A DNA stretch of 64,000 nt from Shewanella electrica (GCF_022321485.1 NZ_JAKOGG010000003.1:425102-489101); one strand, 5' to 3'. Shown: positions 20,417 to 30,099, counted from the first letter of the stretch. The notes: a model not told the origin generated them from the letters alone. Made by a program: numbers and translations.

Positions 20417-20860
20417 GTGAATACTAAAACGCTTAATCTGGTACTGTTGACTATAGCGACAGCGGGTATTTACACCCTGCTGTATTTGTATAAAAACTGC
20501 GCAAGCATCGAAAAAATCACCAACAGTAAAATTGCAGATAATGTTTTTATTATTTGGTTGGCTGTTTGTGTTGGTTTAAGTGGCGTATTTAGTGCTTCAG
20601 GGGAACCAACAGCGGATGTGATTGCAGGAGTCTTAACCATCGCAGCCAGCGTATTGTATATTGTGTGGGCATTTAAGGCGAAAAGAGCATTACAAGAATA
20701 TGCTCTTAACGAACATAGAATTGACCTAATAATGAACCCTTTCTACACTTTCATTTTTACTCTGTACTATATCAACTACTGTATCAATGATTTACCTGAA
20801 GCAAAGCGTAAGCAGGAAATTTTGACTGGTCATCCAACTACGTCAGAAACCGCGGCTTAA
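20417..20860 (+). CDS. DUF4234-like membrane protein, start altered by the upstream repeat
   Basis: About 147 aa from a GTG at 20417. Membrane helices at roughly residues 6-23, 40-58 and 68-86 plus a C-terminal hydrophobic stretch, with the DUF4234-type opening LNLVLLTIATAGIYTLLYLY. Function unknown. The frame is open upstream to 20285, but those codons lie in the mobile element. There is no good ribosome site before the GTG, whereas AAGGA plus ATG precede the stub at 20127, so the native 5' end may have been interrupted by the insertion. Confidence 0.6.
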   Translation: MNTKTLNLVLLTIATAGIYTLLYLYKNCASIEKITNSKIADNVFIIWLAVCVGLSGVFSASGEPTADVIAGVLTIAASVLYIVWAFKAKRALQEYALNEHRIDLIMNPFYTFIFTLYYINYCINDLPEAKRKQEILTGHPTTSETAA

Positions 20861-21451
20861 TACCCGTTAACAGCAATCGTTAGCAGATGGGTATTACTAC
20901 TTCACCGTCTGCTAACGTGATGAAACACACGGTTCATGAATAGATAACTCAATATATATCTGTTTATATAAGAAAGTTTATCAACAGCTTTAACAGCATT
21001 TGAAAAAACTAAAAAGTCAGTAATAAATTTCAAAAAACCATCCAAAGATATTTAAACAACAGATAAAAACAAATAAACCAACCGTAACCAACATTAATTA
21101 AACCAGTTATTATTCACCACCTAAAAACTCAATAAAATATATCCAACAAAACACCAATAAATATTATTTACTTAACAACAAATATATCACCGAGGTATTC
21201 CATAAAAACCTCTAACCTTGGCAAAAATTAAAGTAATGCATCAAATAGACTCACGGCCACCCGCATTAACTGAAACATGGTTCAACAAACAAAATCACTA
21301 ACGCGTTCCAAGGTGTCATGCATAAATATCTTCGGTCTAACAACTAATCCACACTCTCACCAGGCTATTTTTTCGCCATCAGCAAGAGTACCCTGATGGG
21401 GACACTTATGCAGCAGACGCTGCTTCGCATCAACCGCAAGGAGCATTAAGC
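20861..21451. other. Long AT-rich intergenic region
   Basis: About 590 bases, very AT-rich between 20940 and 21230. No open frame with coding character, no clear terminator or repeat. The right end has AAGGAG before the DJ-1 gene. Confidence 0.6.
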
Positions 21452-22012
21452 ATGGCTAAGATATTGATTATTGCTGGTGATTTTGTCGAAGATTACGAAC
21501 TGATGGTGCCGTTTCAAGCATTACAGATGGTTGGCCATCAAGTGAGTGTGGTTTGCCCTGACAAACAGGCAGGCGACACAGTAAAAACCGCTATTCACGA
21601 TTTTGAAGGCGACCAAACTTATACCGAAAAACCGGGGCACTTATTCAGCCTCAATGCCGATTTCAACCAAGTGAGCGCCGATGCATTTGACGCGCTATTG
21701 ATCCCCGGTGGCCGCGCGCCTGAGTACCTGCGGCTCAATAGTAAAGTGATTGCGCTGGTACAAGCCTTTGCCCAACAACACAAACCTATTGCCGCGGTAT
21801 GCCACGGCGCACAGCTGCTAGCTGCCGCCAAAGTGATTGAAGGTAAGACGATTTCGGCTTATCCGGCTTGCGCACCGGAAGTCGCGTTAGCGGGTGCTAA
21901 CTACGCCGATATTCCAGTAACAGATGCGGTCACCGATGGCCTGTTTGTGACCGCCCCCGCTTGGCCCGCACACCCGAACTGGCTGGCTCAATTCAACAAA
22001 CTGCTTGGATAA
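21452..22012 (+). CDS. DJ-1/PfpI family protein
   Basis: 186 aa class I glutamine-amidotransferase-like protein. The nucleophile elbow [10 protein letters not shown] has the reactive cysteine near residue 115, and [13 protein letters not shown] carries the upstream glycine-rich turn. Relatives (YhbO, PfpI, HchA) act as stress proteins, glyoxalases or deglycases. AAGGAG sits seven bases upstream. No obvious operon partner. Confidence 0.9.
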   Translation: MAKILIIAGDFVEDYELMVPFQALQMVGHQVSVVCPDKQAGDTVKTAIHDFEGDQTYTEKPGHLFSLNADFNQVSADAFDALLIPGGRAPEYLRLNSKVIALVQAFAQQHKPIAAVCHGAQLLAAAKVIEGKTISAYPACAPEVALAGANYADIPVTDAVTDGLFVTAPAWPAHPNWLAQFNKLLG

Positions 22013-22029
22013 CCTCGTTGAGCTTTTGT

Positions 22030-22058
22030 CCCAGCCACCGCGTAGTCGGTGGCTGTTA
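22030..22058 (+). terminator. Hairpin after the DJ-1 gene
   Basis: CAGCCACCG (22032-22040) pairs with CGGTGGCTG (22047-22055) around a six-base loop. A T-run is nearly absent, so factor-independent termination is uncertain. Confidence 0.55.
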
Positions 22059-22131
22059 TGTAGCAAGTAGTTCGATGTTGAATGAGGTGGATACAGCATG
22101 CAGTGACAACGGATGAGAAGGAATGAAGCTT

Positions 22132-22365
22132 ATGAAAATTGATGAGAATAAAATCGACGAGGCAGCATTAGCATTATTGTTTCTTACCTTACACGATGAG
22201 TACGGTAGCGCATGGAAGCAATTGGACTGGGGAGTTACTCAGCGACTGCACGCTAAAGGGTTAATAGAAAACCCTGTGAATAAGTCCAAATCATTGGTAC
22301 TGACCGCTGCTGGAAAAGCAAAATCTGAGCAACTTTTTCATCAACTATTTAGTTTGTCAGAGTAA
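22132..22365 (+). CDS. Small DUF6429-like protein
   Basis: 77 aa. The sequence KIDEAALALLFLTLHDEYG, then WKQLDW, GLIENPVNKSKS and VLTAAGKAKSEQLF matches the DUF6429 pattern as I remember it. No known function; the fold looks like a small winged-helix-like domain. The ATG at 22132 has AAGGA ten bases upstream; an ATG at 22123 is too close to that site. Confidence 0.7.
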   Translation: MKIDENKIDEAALALLFLTLHDEYGSAWKQLDWGVTQRLHAKGLIENPVNKSKSLVLTAAGKAKSEQLFHQLFSLSE

Positions 22366-22394
22366 TGACCATTTATCCCAAGCCTTAAATATCA

Positions 22395-23774
22395 CTAACT
22401 CAGCTCAGCCTCACTAACCACCTGATTACGTCCTTGGCCTTTGGCTTGATACAGCGCTTGGTCGGCACGTTTGAGTATGGTGGCGGCGCTGTCGTTCTGT
22501 CGATAGCTCGCCACGCCAGCGCTGACAGTTACGGCGGGGAGTTGGGGCGCATGGGTTTGCGCGATAGCCACACGTATTTTCTCAGCAATGATCAAGGTGC
22601 TGGAGAGATCCTGCATTGGGCAGATGATGGCAAACTCTTCTCCGCCGAGGCGAAACACGGTATCAATATCACGCGTATCGTGTTGCAGGACGTTCGTCAC
22701 CAATTTGAGTATTTTATCGCCTGCACTATGCCCATATTGGTCATTCACTTTTTTAAAGAAATCAATGTCTAGCAAGATTAATCCAAACGGATAACCGCGT
22801 TCCGCTAAACTCAGGCTGTGATTGATCTGTTCATCCCATTTATGGCGATTGTATACACCGGTGAGTTTGTCACGCGTGGCAAGTTGCAACAGTTTTTGTT
22901 CCACTTCTTCGCGTGAGGCGATTTCCCTACTCAGTTGCCGCATCAACACGCCCACATCATGTTCCAGCTCCGCCAGTTCATCGCGATTAGCTTGTAAACT
23001 GGCTGCAACGGTGCGGTTATCATCAACAGAAAGAGAGCTGCCAAAGCGTTTGATCTTGGACTGAATTCGATTAACGCGGCGCAAAATAATCTGCGTGATG
23101 TAGAGGGTAAGCATCAAGCCGATCACCAAGGCACACACACCCAAAATAATGTTGATGAGCAAAAAATCCTGCTCTTGCTGTTCGGTAAAATTGGCGTCGT
23201 TACTGGTCATTTGACTGATGCGTTGCAGCAAGTTTTTTTGCTCGAGTTCCAACTCGGTGGCGAGCGCTTCAGTCTGTGCCAACAACGATGCATCCGCTAC
23301 TGATTGCTCATAAATTTGACTTAAATGTTGTTCAAACGCATCACTAAGTTGGCGATAGTTGACGAGCTGATGCAGTACCTGTTGATGTGCAACCACATTG
23401 AGCACAACGCGTCCTTGCTGTAGGTTTTCTTCTAGCAAGCTCACAGCGTGATCTTGCAAAGATTTCAGCTTACGTTTTTGAAACACCAGCTGTTGATGCG
23501 GTTTCAGTGTTTGGTGCTGCTGTTGCTGCAGTTGATACTCTTCCAACTGCAGATGCTGCTCCAGCTCGATAAATTCTAACTGGGTAACCAGTTTACTCAG
23601 GGGAATATCAAGGTAAGCCACTTCACGCATATCTTGGTTTAACTGATTGAGCTTAAAGACTGAAAATACAATCACGCCCAGCAAAAATGACAGCAACACC
23701 ACAAATAAGCTGCTCACCTTTTGCCGAATTGAAGCGTGTTGGAAGTCGATTAAACCCATGAGATAACCAAACAA
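22395..23774 (-). CDS. Membrane diguanylate cyclase (GGDEF)
   Basis: 459 aa. Two membrane helices (about residues 18-38 and 207-228) enclose a periplasmic helical sensor of about 165 residues, followed by a HAMP-like linker and a GGDEF domain. The active-site motif is GGEEF and an inhibitory RxxD site (RDID) lies five residues before it, so c-di-GMP synthesis with product inhibition is expected. The ligand is unknown. Monocistronic. Confidence 0.92.
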   Translation of the reverse strand: MFGYLMGLIDFQHASIRQKVSSLFVVLLSFLLGVIVFSVFKLNQLNQDMREVAYLDIPLSKLVTQLEFIELEQHLQLEEYQLQQQQHQTLKPHQQLVFQKRKLKSLQDHAVSLLEENLQQGRVVLNVVAHQQVLHQLVNYRQLSDAFEQHLSQIYEQSVADASLLAQTEALATELELEQKNLLQRISQMTSNDANFTEQQEQDFLLINIILGVCALVIGLMLTLYITQIILRRVNRIQSKIKRFGSSLSVDDNRTVAASLQANRDELAELEHDVGVLMRQLSREIASREEVEQKLLQLATRDKLTGVYNRHKWDEQINHSLSLAERGYPFGLILLDIDFFKKVNDQYGHSAGDKILKLVTNVLQHDTRDIDTVFRLGGEEFAIICPMQDLSSTLIIAEKIRVAIAQTHAPQLPAVTVSAGVASYRQNDSAATILKRADQALYQAKGQGRNQVVSEAELS

Positions 23775-23834
23775 ATCTGAGATAAGGAGCTTATTGTAGT
23801 GGCTGCCGACGACTCAGCAACCACAACTCATGAT

Positions 23835-24839
23835 TTATTCGTCTGTCTGCTCATCCATTAAGGAGTCAAATTGGTCAAATGCAGGCATGGCGGTACCAAT
23901 CGATTTAAGATGAGAGGCTAATTGCTGCGCAAACTCTGACGAAAAGGTCAGACGCTGAGTCATAGGTTGACTATCGTCGGTATGCTCATACCATTGCACC
24001 TCTTCTAACCAACCATCCGCCGTCCATTGATAGTATCTGGGTTCCTCCATGCCGAAGGTCTCAAACTCGGGCTTTTGCAGTACAGCCAGCAGCTTTTCTC
24101 CTAGCGTGGTTGTTTGCAAATACCAAGTGAAATGGCGGCCATCATCGAGGGTAAAGCGTCCTCGTGTGCCAGTGTATCGATCGGGATAAAACTCGCGGAA
24201 TAAGCTGTTAACGATAATTGCGTTGTTAAGCTTTTCAATACTGCGGCGATCACCACGGATGGGATACTTCGCCTGTTCGGTTTCACGGCATATCACATCC
24301 CTTGCCTGAGTAGTCCCTACAAGAAACACGTGAGCAGGCCATTTAACCTGTTGAAATTTCAAACCTTGTGGGAATTTTTTAAGCTGCTGCTGCCAGGCTG
24401 CACTTTGAGTATCAAATGGCGTGACCTTTAACTTAATCGGTACATTGGTGCCGGTGTAGTAGGTGTGGATCGTATTATGTTCGATACGATGATGTTCATC
24501 TAAGCCGTGTGATTGATCGACCCACTTTTTTGATTGTTCATTCCAACATTGAGTAGGGATCTTTTCACCCACTGGCATACTATCTATTGTCCAGCGGTCT
24601 CCCATTGAAAAGCCGTTTAACTGATTACTCTCCTTACCGTAACGCAAGCCAAAGAAAGCAAAACCCTCCTTCTGATAAATATCCATATAATAGCCGTTGC
24701 CGTCATCCTCCATGATGCCGTTGGTCACCGTGCGCCAGTCTGCTGGGGTCATTTCCGGCGCTTCAGCCGCTGCCACATAACTCGCGACTAGGCTGCACAA
24801 CAACACCACGATTCCCTGTGGGTTACCTCGCATAAACAC
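23835..24839 (-). CDS. Secreted protein of unknown function
   Basis: 334 aa with a signal peptide (hydrophobic IVVLLCSLVASYVAA, cleavage near AAA-EAP). The mature part is rich in Trp and Tyr and has two cysteines. I do not recognise the family. It starts 26 bases after the stop of the secreted protein at 24865-25413 and probably shares its transcript. Confidence 0.75.
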   Translation of the reverse strand: MFMRGNPQGIVVLLCSLVASYVAAAEAPEMTPADWRTVTNGIMEDDGNGYYMDIYQKEGFAFFGLRYGKESNQLNGFSMGDRWTIDSMPVGEKIPTQCWNEQSKKWVDQSHGLDEHHRIEHNTIHTYYTGTNVPIKLKVTPFDTQSAAWQQQLKKFPQGLKFQQVKWPAHVFLVGTTQARDVICRETEQAKYPIRGDRRSIEKLNNAIIVNSLFREFYPDRYTGTRGRFTLDDGRHFTWYLQTTTLGEKLLAVLQKPEFETFGMEEPRYYQWTADGWLEEVQWYEHTDDSQPMTQRLTFSSEFAQQLASHLKSIGTAMPAFDQFDSLMDEQTDE

Positions 24840-24864
24840 TCCTTATTTATGTAGTTGCAAATAA

Positions 24865-25413
24865 CTATCTCAATACAGCAAATTGATTCTGCTGTGGGTC
24901 ATCACTCAAACATTTTTGGGCAATGGTTGGCAATAACTGCCGTGCTAGTTTGTCACTATCTAGCGCTTTGAGCCAAGCATCATATGTCGCAATACGGGCT
25001 TCTGGCTGCTGTTTGATGATATTGCGGTAGGCTTTAAGCATGCTAGTGATGCCCGCAAGCTGGAGTTTTAATTGGTCATTTTTACTCGCAGGGTGCTGCA
25101 ACTGATAGGCGGCATTGCCGAAAAATGACTGAACTAACAGCTCTTTGGCGTAGGGAATCTCCTCATGGCTTGGAATTGGCCCCAACACATCACACACGCT
25201 GATCTGCACCTCGTCACTGTCGGTGGTCCATTCATACAACTGCTGGCGTAAGTCATCGGCTTCTGGGGCTAATGGCCGCTGTTCCAACTGTTGCGTCATG
25301 GCGATAACGTCTTCATCGGCTAACTCCACAGCATTCGCGCTCGCCGATATCAATATCACCCCAAAGAAACTCAACGCTATCAAGCTAAACTTCATCAAGT
25401 TGTTCAAGGTCAT
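24865..25413 (-). CDS. Secreted helical protein of unknown function
   Basis: Up to 182 aa with a signal peptide (SLIALSFFGVILISASANA) and a mostly helical mature part with two cysteines. The first ATG sits directly against AGGGGAG, so the TTG two codons on (25407) or the ATG at 25395 may be the true start; all give a signal peptide. First gene of a probable two-gene unit with the gene ending at 23835. Confidence 0.72.
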   Translation of the reverse strand: MTLNNLMKFSLIALSFFGVILISASANAVELADEDVIAMTQQLEQRPLAPEADDLRQQLYEWTTDSDEVQISVCDVLGPIPSHEEIPYAKELLVQSFFGNAAYQLQHPASKNDQLKLQLAGITSMLKAYRNIIKQQPEARIATYDAWLKALDSDKLARQLLPTIAQKCLSDDPQQNQFAVLR

Positions 25414-25639
25414 CTCCCCTTAAATATCGTGACAGCCGCCCTTGCCGCTGTACCTTTGGCAAACATCATAGCGCCAACTTTTACGGTTTGAGTTAAGTTA
25501 AACCGATTTAATGATAGGGGGCGATTTACCCGCTCGCAGTGAAACTCAAAGCACAGCAGTTGCCATTATCCATGTCGCGACCCGATGAACACTTTGCTAT
25601 CGGCTTGTGCGTTTACCAGCAAAATCCCAATCTGCATTT

Positions 25640-25658
25640 GATAATAATTCTCATTAAC
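25640..25658. promoter_or_regulatory. Fur box upstream of a small Cys-rich protein
   Basis: GATAATAATTCTCATTAAC matches the 19-base Fur consensus at 15 positions. It is 42 bases before the start at 25701, where a Fur site would overlap the promoter. Confidence 0.65.
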
Positions 25659-25700
25659 GTATATTTTAGGGTAGAACAAACAACGAGCAAGGTGTGTCAT

Positions 25701-25943
25701 ATGGCCAAGAATATCAATCTAGCCATCAGTGAGGAGAAACTCGCTAAGTTAATTTTAGCGGGTGAATTGTGTGCAGCAGATATCAAATGCTTGGACAAAG
25801 AATCAAAACAAGCGGTGTGGCGTTTATGCTTGTGGTGCTGCGCTAAACGCGCCAGTTGCGCGCATTGTCAAACTCCCTGTGATATGCGCGCAGCGGATGA
25901 CGCCGAGGCATTGTTTACTATCAATCTGCCAAGCCGAGAGTAA
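25701..25943 (+). CDS. Small cysteine-rich protein, probably iron-regulated
   Basis: 80 aa. Seven of its eight cysteines cluster in the second half (CLWCC, CAHCQTPC and a preceding C), which looks like a metal or Fe-S binding site. The first half reads LAISEEKLAKLILAGELCAADI. I do not recognise a named family. I chose the ATG at 25701 rather than upstream starts because the Fur box would otherwise lie inside the gene. Fur repression is inferred from that box, so it is likely made under iron limitation. Confidence 0.75.
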   Translation: MAKNINLAISEEKLAKLILAGELCAADIKCLDKESKQAVWRLCLWCCAKRASCAHCQTPCDMRAADDAEALFTINLPSRE

Positions 25944-25951
25944 TGGCAGAG

Positions 25952-26836
25952 CTAATCGCTGACACGTAGCTGCCGCTGTAATGCGAAGAATTGAGCGGCA
26001 TTGCCGTCACTAGGCCAGCCGCTAAAGCTCTGCCACTGATCTGCGATATGGAAGTAAAAGCTCGGGGTGCCCCAACGCCCAATTTGCGGCCATTCATCGG
26101 CTTTATAGGCAATCGCCAGCGTTAGCCACGGGTATTGTTGCTGCATTGCTTGCACACTTTCGAGATCATTACTCAAACTAGGTTGTAACAAAAACAACGC
26201 ATTGGTTGCTAACCACTGTCTTAGCTCTGGTTGTTCGTCTGCCCACGCCAAAAAGTTTTGTGAGAAGTGACAGCCAGGCGCCGCCACAATAATCATACGA
26301 TGCTCTGAGTCATCACCCGTCAAAATAAGTTGCTGATGGGAGAATTTCAACAGGCCCCGGCCCTGATAAGTAACGTCGTTGAATTCGGGCAGTGGTGGTA
26401 GATAAAACTCTTGCCGAATCGCCCGCGCTTGGGGAAATAACCTCGCAACCAAGTAACGTTCATAGAGCACTTGGGCGAGGTGGACCACATATAATCCCCG
26501 CAGTTGCTGCTCCCGTAACACCTGCTGCATGGCGGCAATATGGTCATCGTCTAGTGTGAAAAAGCTGATGGTATTCAAATCAAAAAACAGCTTATGCAGC
26601 GTGACATTATCTACGCCCGCTAACTGCGTGAGCTGCTGTGCAATTTGGCACTGCTGAAACACCGCTGCATACAGCGATGACCGATCCACTGACACGCCAT
26701 CTGCATCCCCTATCCCCCGTACCTGCTGTAAGGCCTGATATAACGCCTCTTCATTCTTACCATCTTGGCAAAAAGACTGCGCCTGCACAGCGCCACAACA
26801 AAGCAACCATACAACTAAGCAACATAAGCGCATCAA
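25952..26836 (-). CDS. Secreted protein with a thioredoxin-like C-terminal half
   Basis: 294 aa with a signal peptide (CLVVWLLCCGAVQA). Residues from about 175 read IIVAAPGCHFSQNFLAWA, then a distal WGTPSFYFH, the cis-proline loop of thioredoxin folds. The active site is CHFS, a single cysteine rather than CxxC, so ordinary disulfide exchange is unlikely. The N-terminal 170 residues are unrecognised. It overlaps the next upstream gene by four bases (ATGA), so the two are translationally coupled. Confidence 0.75.
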   Translation of the reverse strand: MMRLCCLVVWLLCCGAVQAQSFCQDGKNEEALYQALQQVRGIGDADGVSVDRSSLYAAVFQQCQIAQQLTQLAGVDNVTLHKLFFDLNTISFFTLDDDHIAAMQQVLREQQLRGLYVVHLAQVLYERYLVARLFPQARAIRQEFYLPPLPEFNDVTYQGRGLLKFSHQQLILTGDDSEHRMIIVAAPGCHFSQNFLAWADEQPELRQWLATNALFLLQPSLSNDLESVQAMQQQYPWLTLAIAYKADEWPQIGRWGTPSFYFHIADQWQSFSGWPSDGNAAQFFALQRQLRVSD

Positions 26837-27264
26837 TCGTCTCCTCCATAGGTGAGAAGATAGATATCTAATGGTGTTTCAACCCGCGCCAGCTGGCTGC
26901 AAAACTGTGTATATTCGGCGGCATCGAGTAGTAACAACACTTGATAAATCTCAGTTGGCGTAAGCTCCCGCGACAGTAATTGCATATCAAAGTTACGCAG
27001 ATGCTGCTGGTTAAACTGGACACTAGCAATAAATTGTTGCTTTTGTGCTGGGCGGAAGGCGTCCAACGGCGAGGGCTTTTGCGCGACCAGCAGCAGCTTG
27101 GCCGAGCTATCAACCACTGAAAAGGAAGAGGTTGTCTGCGCAGTTAAACGCTGCAATTGCTCTTTCGCCAACGCGAGTTGAGTAGGCAATAACTCGGTAC
27201 CGACAGCAAACGAAGAGGTAGAAACCAATGCAGTCACGGCAAGTAACATCCTGTAATTACGCAT
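26833..27264 (-). CDS. Secreted helical protein of unknown function
   Basis: 143 aa with a signal peptide ending near TSSFA-VG. Mostly helical with one cysteine near the end. Family not recognised. First gene of a coupled pair with the thioredoxin-like protein; the two may work together in the periplasm. Confidence 0.72.
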   Translation of the reverse strand: MRNYRMLLAVTALVSTSSFAVGTELLPTQLALAKEQLQRLTAQTTSSFSVVDSSAKLLLVAQKPSPLDAFRPAQKQQFIASVQFNQQHLRNFDMQLLSRELTPTEIYQVLLLLDAAEYTQFCSQLARVETPLDIYLLTYGGDD

Positions 27265-27474
27265 AACATTTCCTTGTTATAGCTGAAGTATTCCAGCATA
27301 ACGAACCACATTGCATCAGTAAAACAAATGTTCTGCTCGCTTCTTGAGCATCGAGTCATTAACATAAAACACGGTTGCCATTCTATTTAACGTTTTGCCA
27401 GATTGAACAGAATGTAAACAGCCATAACCCGTATATTCTTATCACGCCAACGAGCCAATAACACCTGCATCATC

Positions 27475-28443
27475 ATGGAACAGCATCTGAAGCAGTTACA
27501 ATTGCTTGAGCAAGAAGTTGCTCGCTTACGCCGCGAAAATGCGCGCCTGCAAGAAAAACTCACCGCAGCATTGGACGGCACGGGGCTATGCCTGTGGGAA
27601 CAACATGTGCCTAGCGGTAAGCTGACCATTTTTAATATGGAATGGGGCCAAATGCTGGGCTTTCAGCCACAAGAGTTAGCCGCCACCGTGGAGACTTGGA
27701 AAAGCAAGATCCATCCCGATGACTACAAGGAGGTGGTGGGCGCGCTGGAAGATCATTTAGCGGGCAAAACGCCGTGTTATCAAGTGGTGCATCGAATGGT
27801 GCATAAAACCGGTAGCCATAGTTGGGTGACCGATCGTGGTCGTGTGGTGGAGTTTGACCGTGACGGCAAGCCGCTGCGAATGATGGGCACTCACATCGAT
27901 ATCACCCAAGAGAAACGTTATGAGCAGCAGTTAGCGCTATTGGCGAGTAGCGATCCGCTCACTGGCGCCCTCAATCGTCACAAATTTGAGTTTGAATTTG
28001 AACGTGTGAACCAGCGGCCAACGCCACAAAATGCCGCACTGGTGTTTATCGATATCGACAACTTTAAGCTGATAAACGACCAATTTGGTCACCACTGTGG
28101 TGATAAGGTGCTGATCAAACTCGCAGACTGGCTGTCAGAGTTGGCACCGTCGGCGGCTCACATTGGCAGAATGGGCGGCGATGAATTTGTGGTATTGGTG
28201 CCGGCCACCAATAAGCGCCAGTTGAACGATTTCACCAGCGCGTTACTGGCTCGCACAGAGCCATTAATTCAGCTAGATGGTGCCGCCATCCAACTCGGCT
28301 TAAGCATTGGCGTTTGCCAATTTGTTAGCCCTTATCCCCACTTTAATGCGCTGTACCAATTAGCCGACAACGCCATGTACCAAGTAAAAAAACAGGGCAA
28401 AAATGGCGTTGCGTTTGTACAAGCGCAGCCTCGGCGTCGCTAA
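27475..28443 (+). CDS. PAS-GGDEF diguanylate cyclase
   Basis: 322 aa soluble protein. An N-terminal coiled coil (about residues 1-28), a PAS domain with PAC (about 30-145, ending MGTHIDITQEK) and a GGDEF domain with an intact GGDEF motif (GRMGGDEFVVL). No RxxD inhibitory site precedes the motif. Predicted to make c-di-GMP under control of a PAS signal. It diverges from the secreted pair on the minus strand. Confidence 0.92.
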   Translation: MEQHLKQLQLLEQEVARLRRENARLQEKLTAALDGTGLCLWEQHVPSGKLTIFNMEWGQMLGFQPQELAATVETWKSKIHPDDYKEVVGALEDHLAGKTPCYQVVHRMVHKTGSHSWVTDRGRVVEFDRDGKPLRMMGTHIDITQEKRYEQQLALLASSDPLTGALNRHKFEFEFERVNQRPTPQNAALVFIDIDNFKLINDQFGHHCGDKVLIKLADWLSELAPSAAHIGRMGGDEFVVLVPATNKRQLNDFTSALLARTEPLIQLDGAAIQLGLSIGVCQFVSPYPHFNALYQLADNAMYQVKKQGKNGVAFVQAQPRRR

Positions 28444-28444
28444 G

Positions 28445-29803
28445 CTATTTGCTCAGATTGGCCGCATCATAAACACAGTGCCCAGCCACATAAGTGGCGG
28501 CGATATTGCGATCATCGCCGAGCATCATTAAGGCGAACAGCTTATCTTCCAAATTCTTCGCGTTACTCATCCGTAACTGTTGCACCTCGGTCGCCGCCCA
28601 GTTAAGCACCACGAGATCAGCTTCACTCCCCACGGCGAGCGTACCGATTTTGTCACTGAGACTGAGCGCGCTAGCGCCACCTAAGGTGGCGAGATAAAAA
28701 CCATCCAACGCCGACAGTTTCTGCCCCTGCAACTGCAACACTTTGTAGGCATCGCACAAGGTTTGTAGCGGCGAGAAACTGGTACCAGCGCCTACATCGG
28801 TACCTAAACCAACGCGCACCTTGTCACGGCTGGCCCGCTTGAGGGGAAATAGACCGCTGCCGAGAAACATATTGGAGCTGGGACAAAAGGCAATCACCGA
28901 GTCGGTAGCGCTGAACGCTTGCCACTCGTCCTCAGTAAGATGAATCGCATGGGAGAAAATCGACTTTGGCCCGGTTAAGCCGTAATGCTGGTAGATATCA
29001 AAGTAGCCACGGCATTCGGGAAATAATGATTTGGCCCATTCAATCTCATTTTTATTTTCTGATACATGGGTTTGCACATAAGTATCTGGGTATTCCGCGC
29101 GCAGCTTACCGGTAAGGGTCAACTGCTCGGCGCTAGAGGTGGGCGCAAACCGTGGTGTAATGGCGTACTGCAAACGGCCGCGATTGTGCCATTTTTCAAT
29201 CAAGGCTTTGCTCTCGGCGTAGCCCGATTCTGGCGTATCCAGCAAGTAGTCTGGCGCATGGCGATCCATCATCACCTTGCCCGCGATCAAACGCATGTTT
29301 TTGGCGGCCGCCTGTTCAAAAATCGCATCGACCGATTGCGGGTGCACAGTGCCAAACACTAAGGCCGACGTCGTGCCGTTTTTCAGCAGTTCGTTAATCA
29401 CAAACTGGGCGATTTTGTCAGCGTAGTGCTTGTCGGCAAACTGCTGCTCAGTGGGGAAAGTGTATGTATCCAGCCATTCCAGCAGTTGTTCGCCATAAGC
29501 GGCGATCATCTCGGTTTGGGCGTAGTGAATGTGGGTATCGATAAACCCGGGCATGATCAACTGACCCGAACGGTCTTGCAACTGTGGATATTTAGCCGCG
29601 TCATCAGCACGATAATCACGTAACTCGGCAATGAGGCCGTTTTCAATCACCAATAATCCATCGGCAAAATATTGGTAGCTATCTGCGGGGGTAGCCACAT
29701 CGGCGGGATTAGCAATAAAGTGCAAAAAACTTGCGCGAATGGCGCAATTTTGAGCAGAAGGACAAATGCTGGCGACAGCAGGCTCTATCGAAGGGATCGA
29801 CAT
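28445..29803 (-). CDS. guaD: Guanine deaminase
   Basis: Zn-dependent amidohydrolase converting guanine to xanthine. 452 aa, the usual length. It shows the metal motif PGFIDTHIHYAQ near residue 80, HVSENKNEI, the HAIHL metal histidine and the catalytic-Asp segment GLGTDVGAG near residue 330. The lysine/cysteine-rich FCPSSN motif of guanine deaminases is also present. Monocistronic; no purine operon neighbours. Confidence 0.95.
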   Translation of the reverse strand: MSIPSIEPAVASICPSAQNCAIRASFLHFIANPADVATPADSYQYFADGLLVIENGLIAELRDYRADDAAKYPQLQDRSGQLIMPGFIDTHIHYAQTEMIAAYGEQLLEWLDTYTFPTEQQFADKHYADKIAQFVINELLKNGTTSALVFGTVHPQSVDAIFEQAAAKNMRLIAGKVMMDRHAPDYLLDTPESGYAESKALIEKWHNRGRLQYAITPRFAPTSSAEQLTLTGKLRAEYPDTYVQTHVSENKNEIEWAKSLFPECRGYFDIYQHYGLTGPKSIFSHAIHLTEDEWQAFSATDSVIAFCPSSNMFLGSGLFPLKRASRDKVRVGLGTDVGAGTSFSPLQTLCDAYKVLQLQGQKLSALDGFYLATLGGASALSLSDKIGTLAVGSEADLVVLNWAATEVQQLRMSNAKNLEDKLFALMMLGDDRNIAATYVAGHCVYDAANLSK

Positions 29804-30099
29804 AACAAGACTCCATTGAATACTTAAAAATTAAATACCAATGGTTTTTGACTCAGTGATTAGCACCCAGCCCTTGTTAATCGATTTTTGTATAACAACC
29901 GAAAACCATAAAAAGCGACCGTATATTAGCGATATTTGTGCCAATAGTTAACTGGTTATTTTTGTGGATATTTGTTTTAGCGCTACGCCGCCCCCTGCCA
30001 CCCAAGCGAGCAAACTGGCGCTAAACGAACCAAAATAGTGCATCCACAACCAGTTAACCGTTAGCAAAACAACCCGCTTGGCATTCATTGTCCGCGCGG
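29804..30099. other. Intergenic region guaD / BCCT gene
   Basis: Nearly 300 bases without a gene. The left part is AT-rich and presumably holds the guaD promoter; the right part should hold the end of the BCCT transcript, but I see no clear terminator. No purine riboswitch motif was recognised. Confidence 0.5.

Noticed and set aside
25539-25700. Longer N-terminus for the Cys-rich protein
   Set aside because: It would place the Fur box inside the coding region and lacks a ribosome site.
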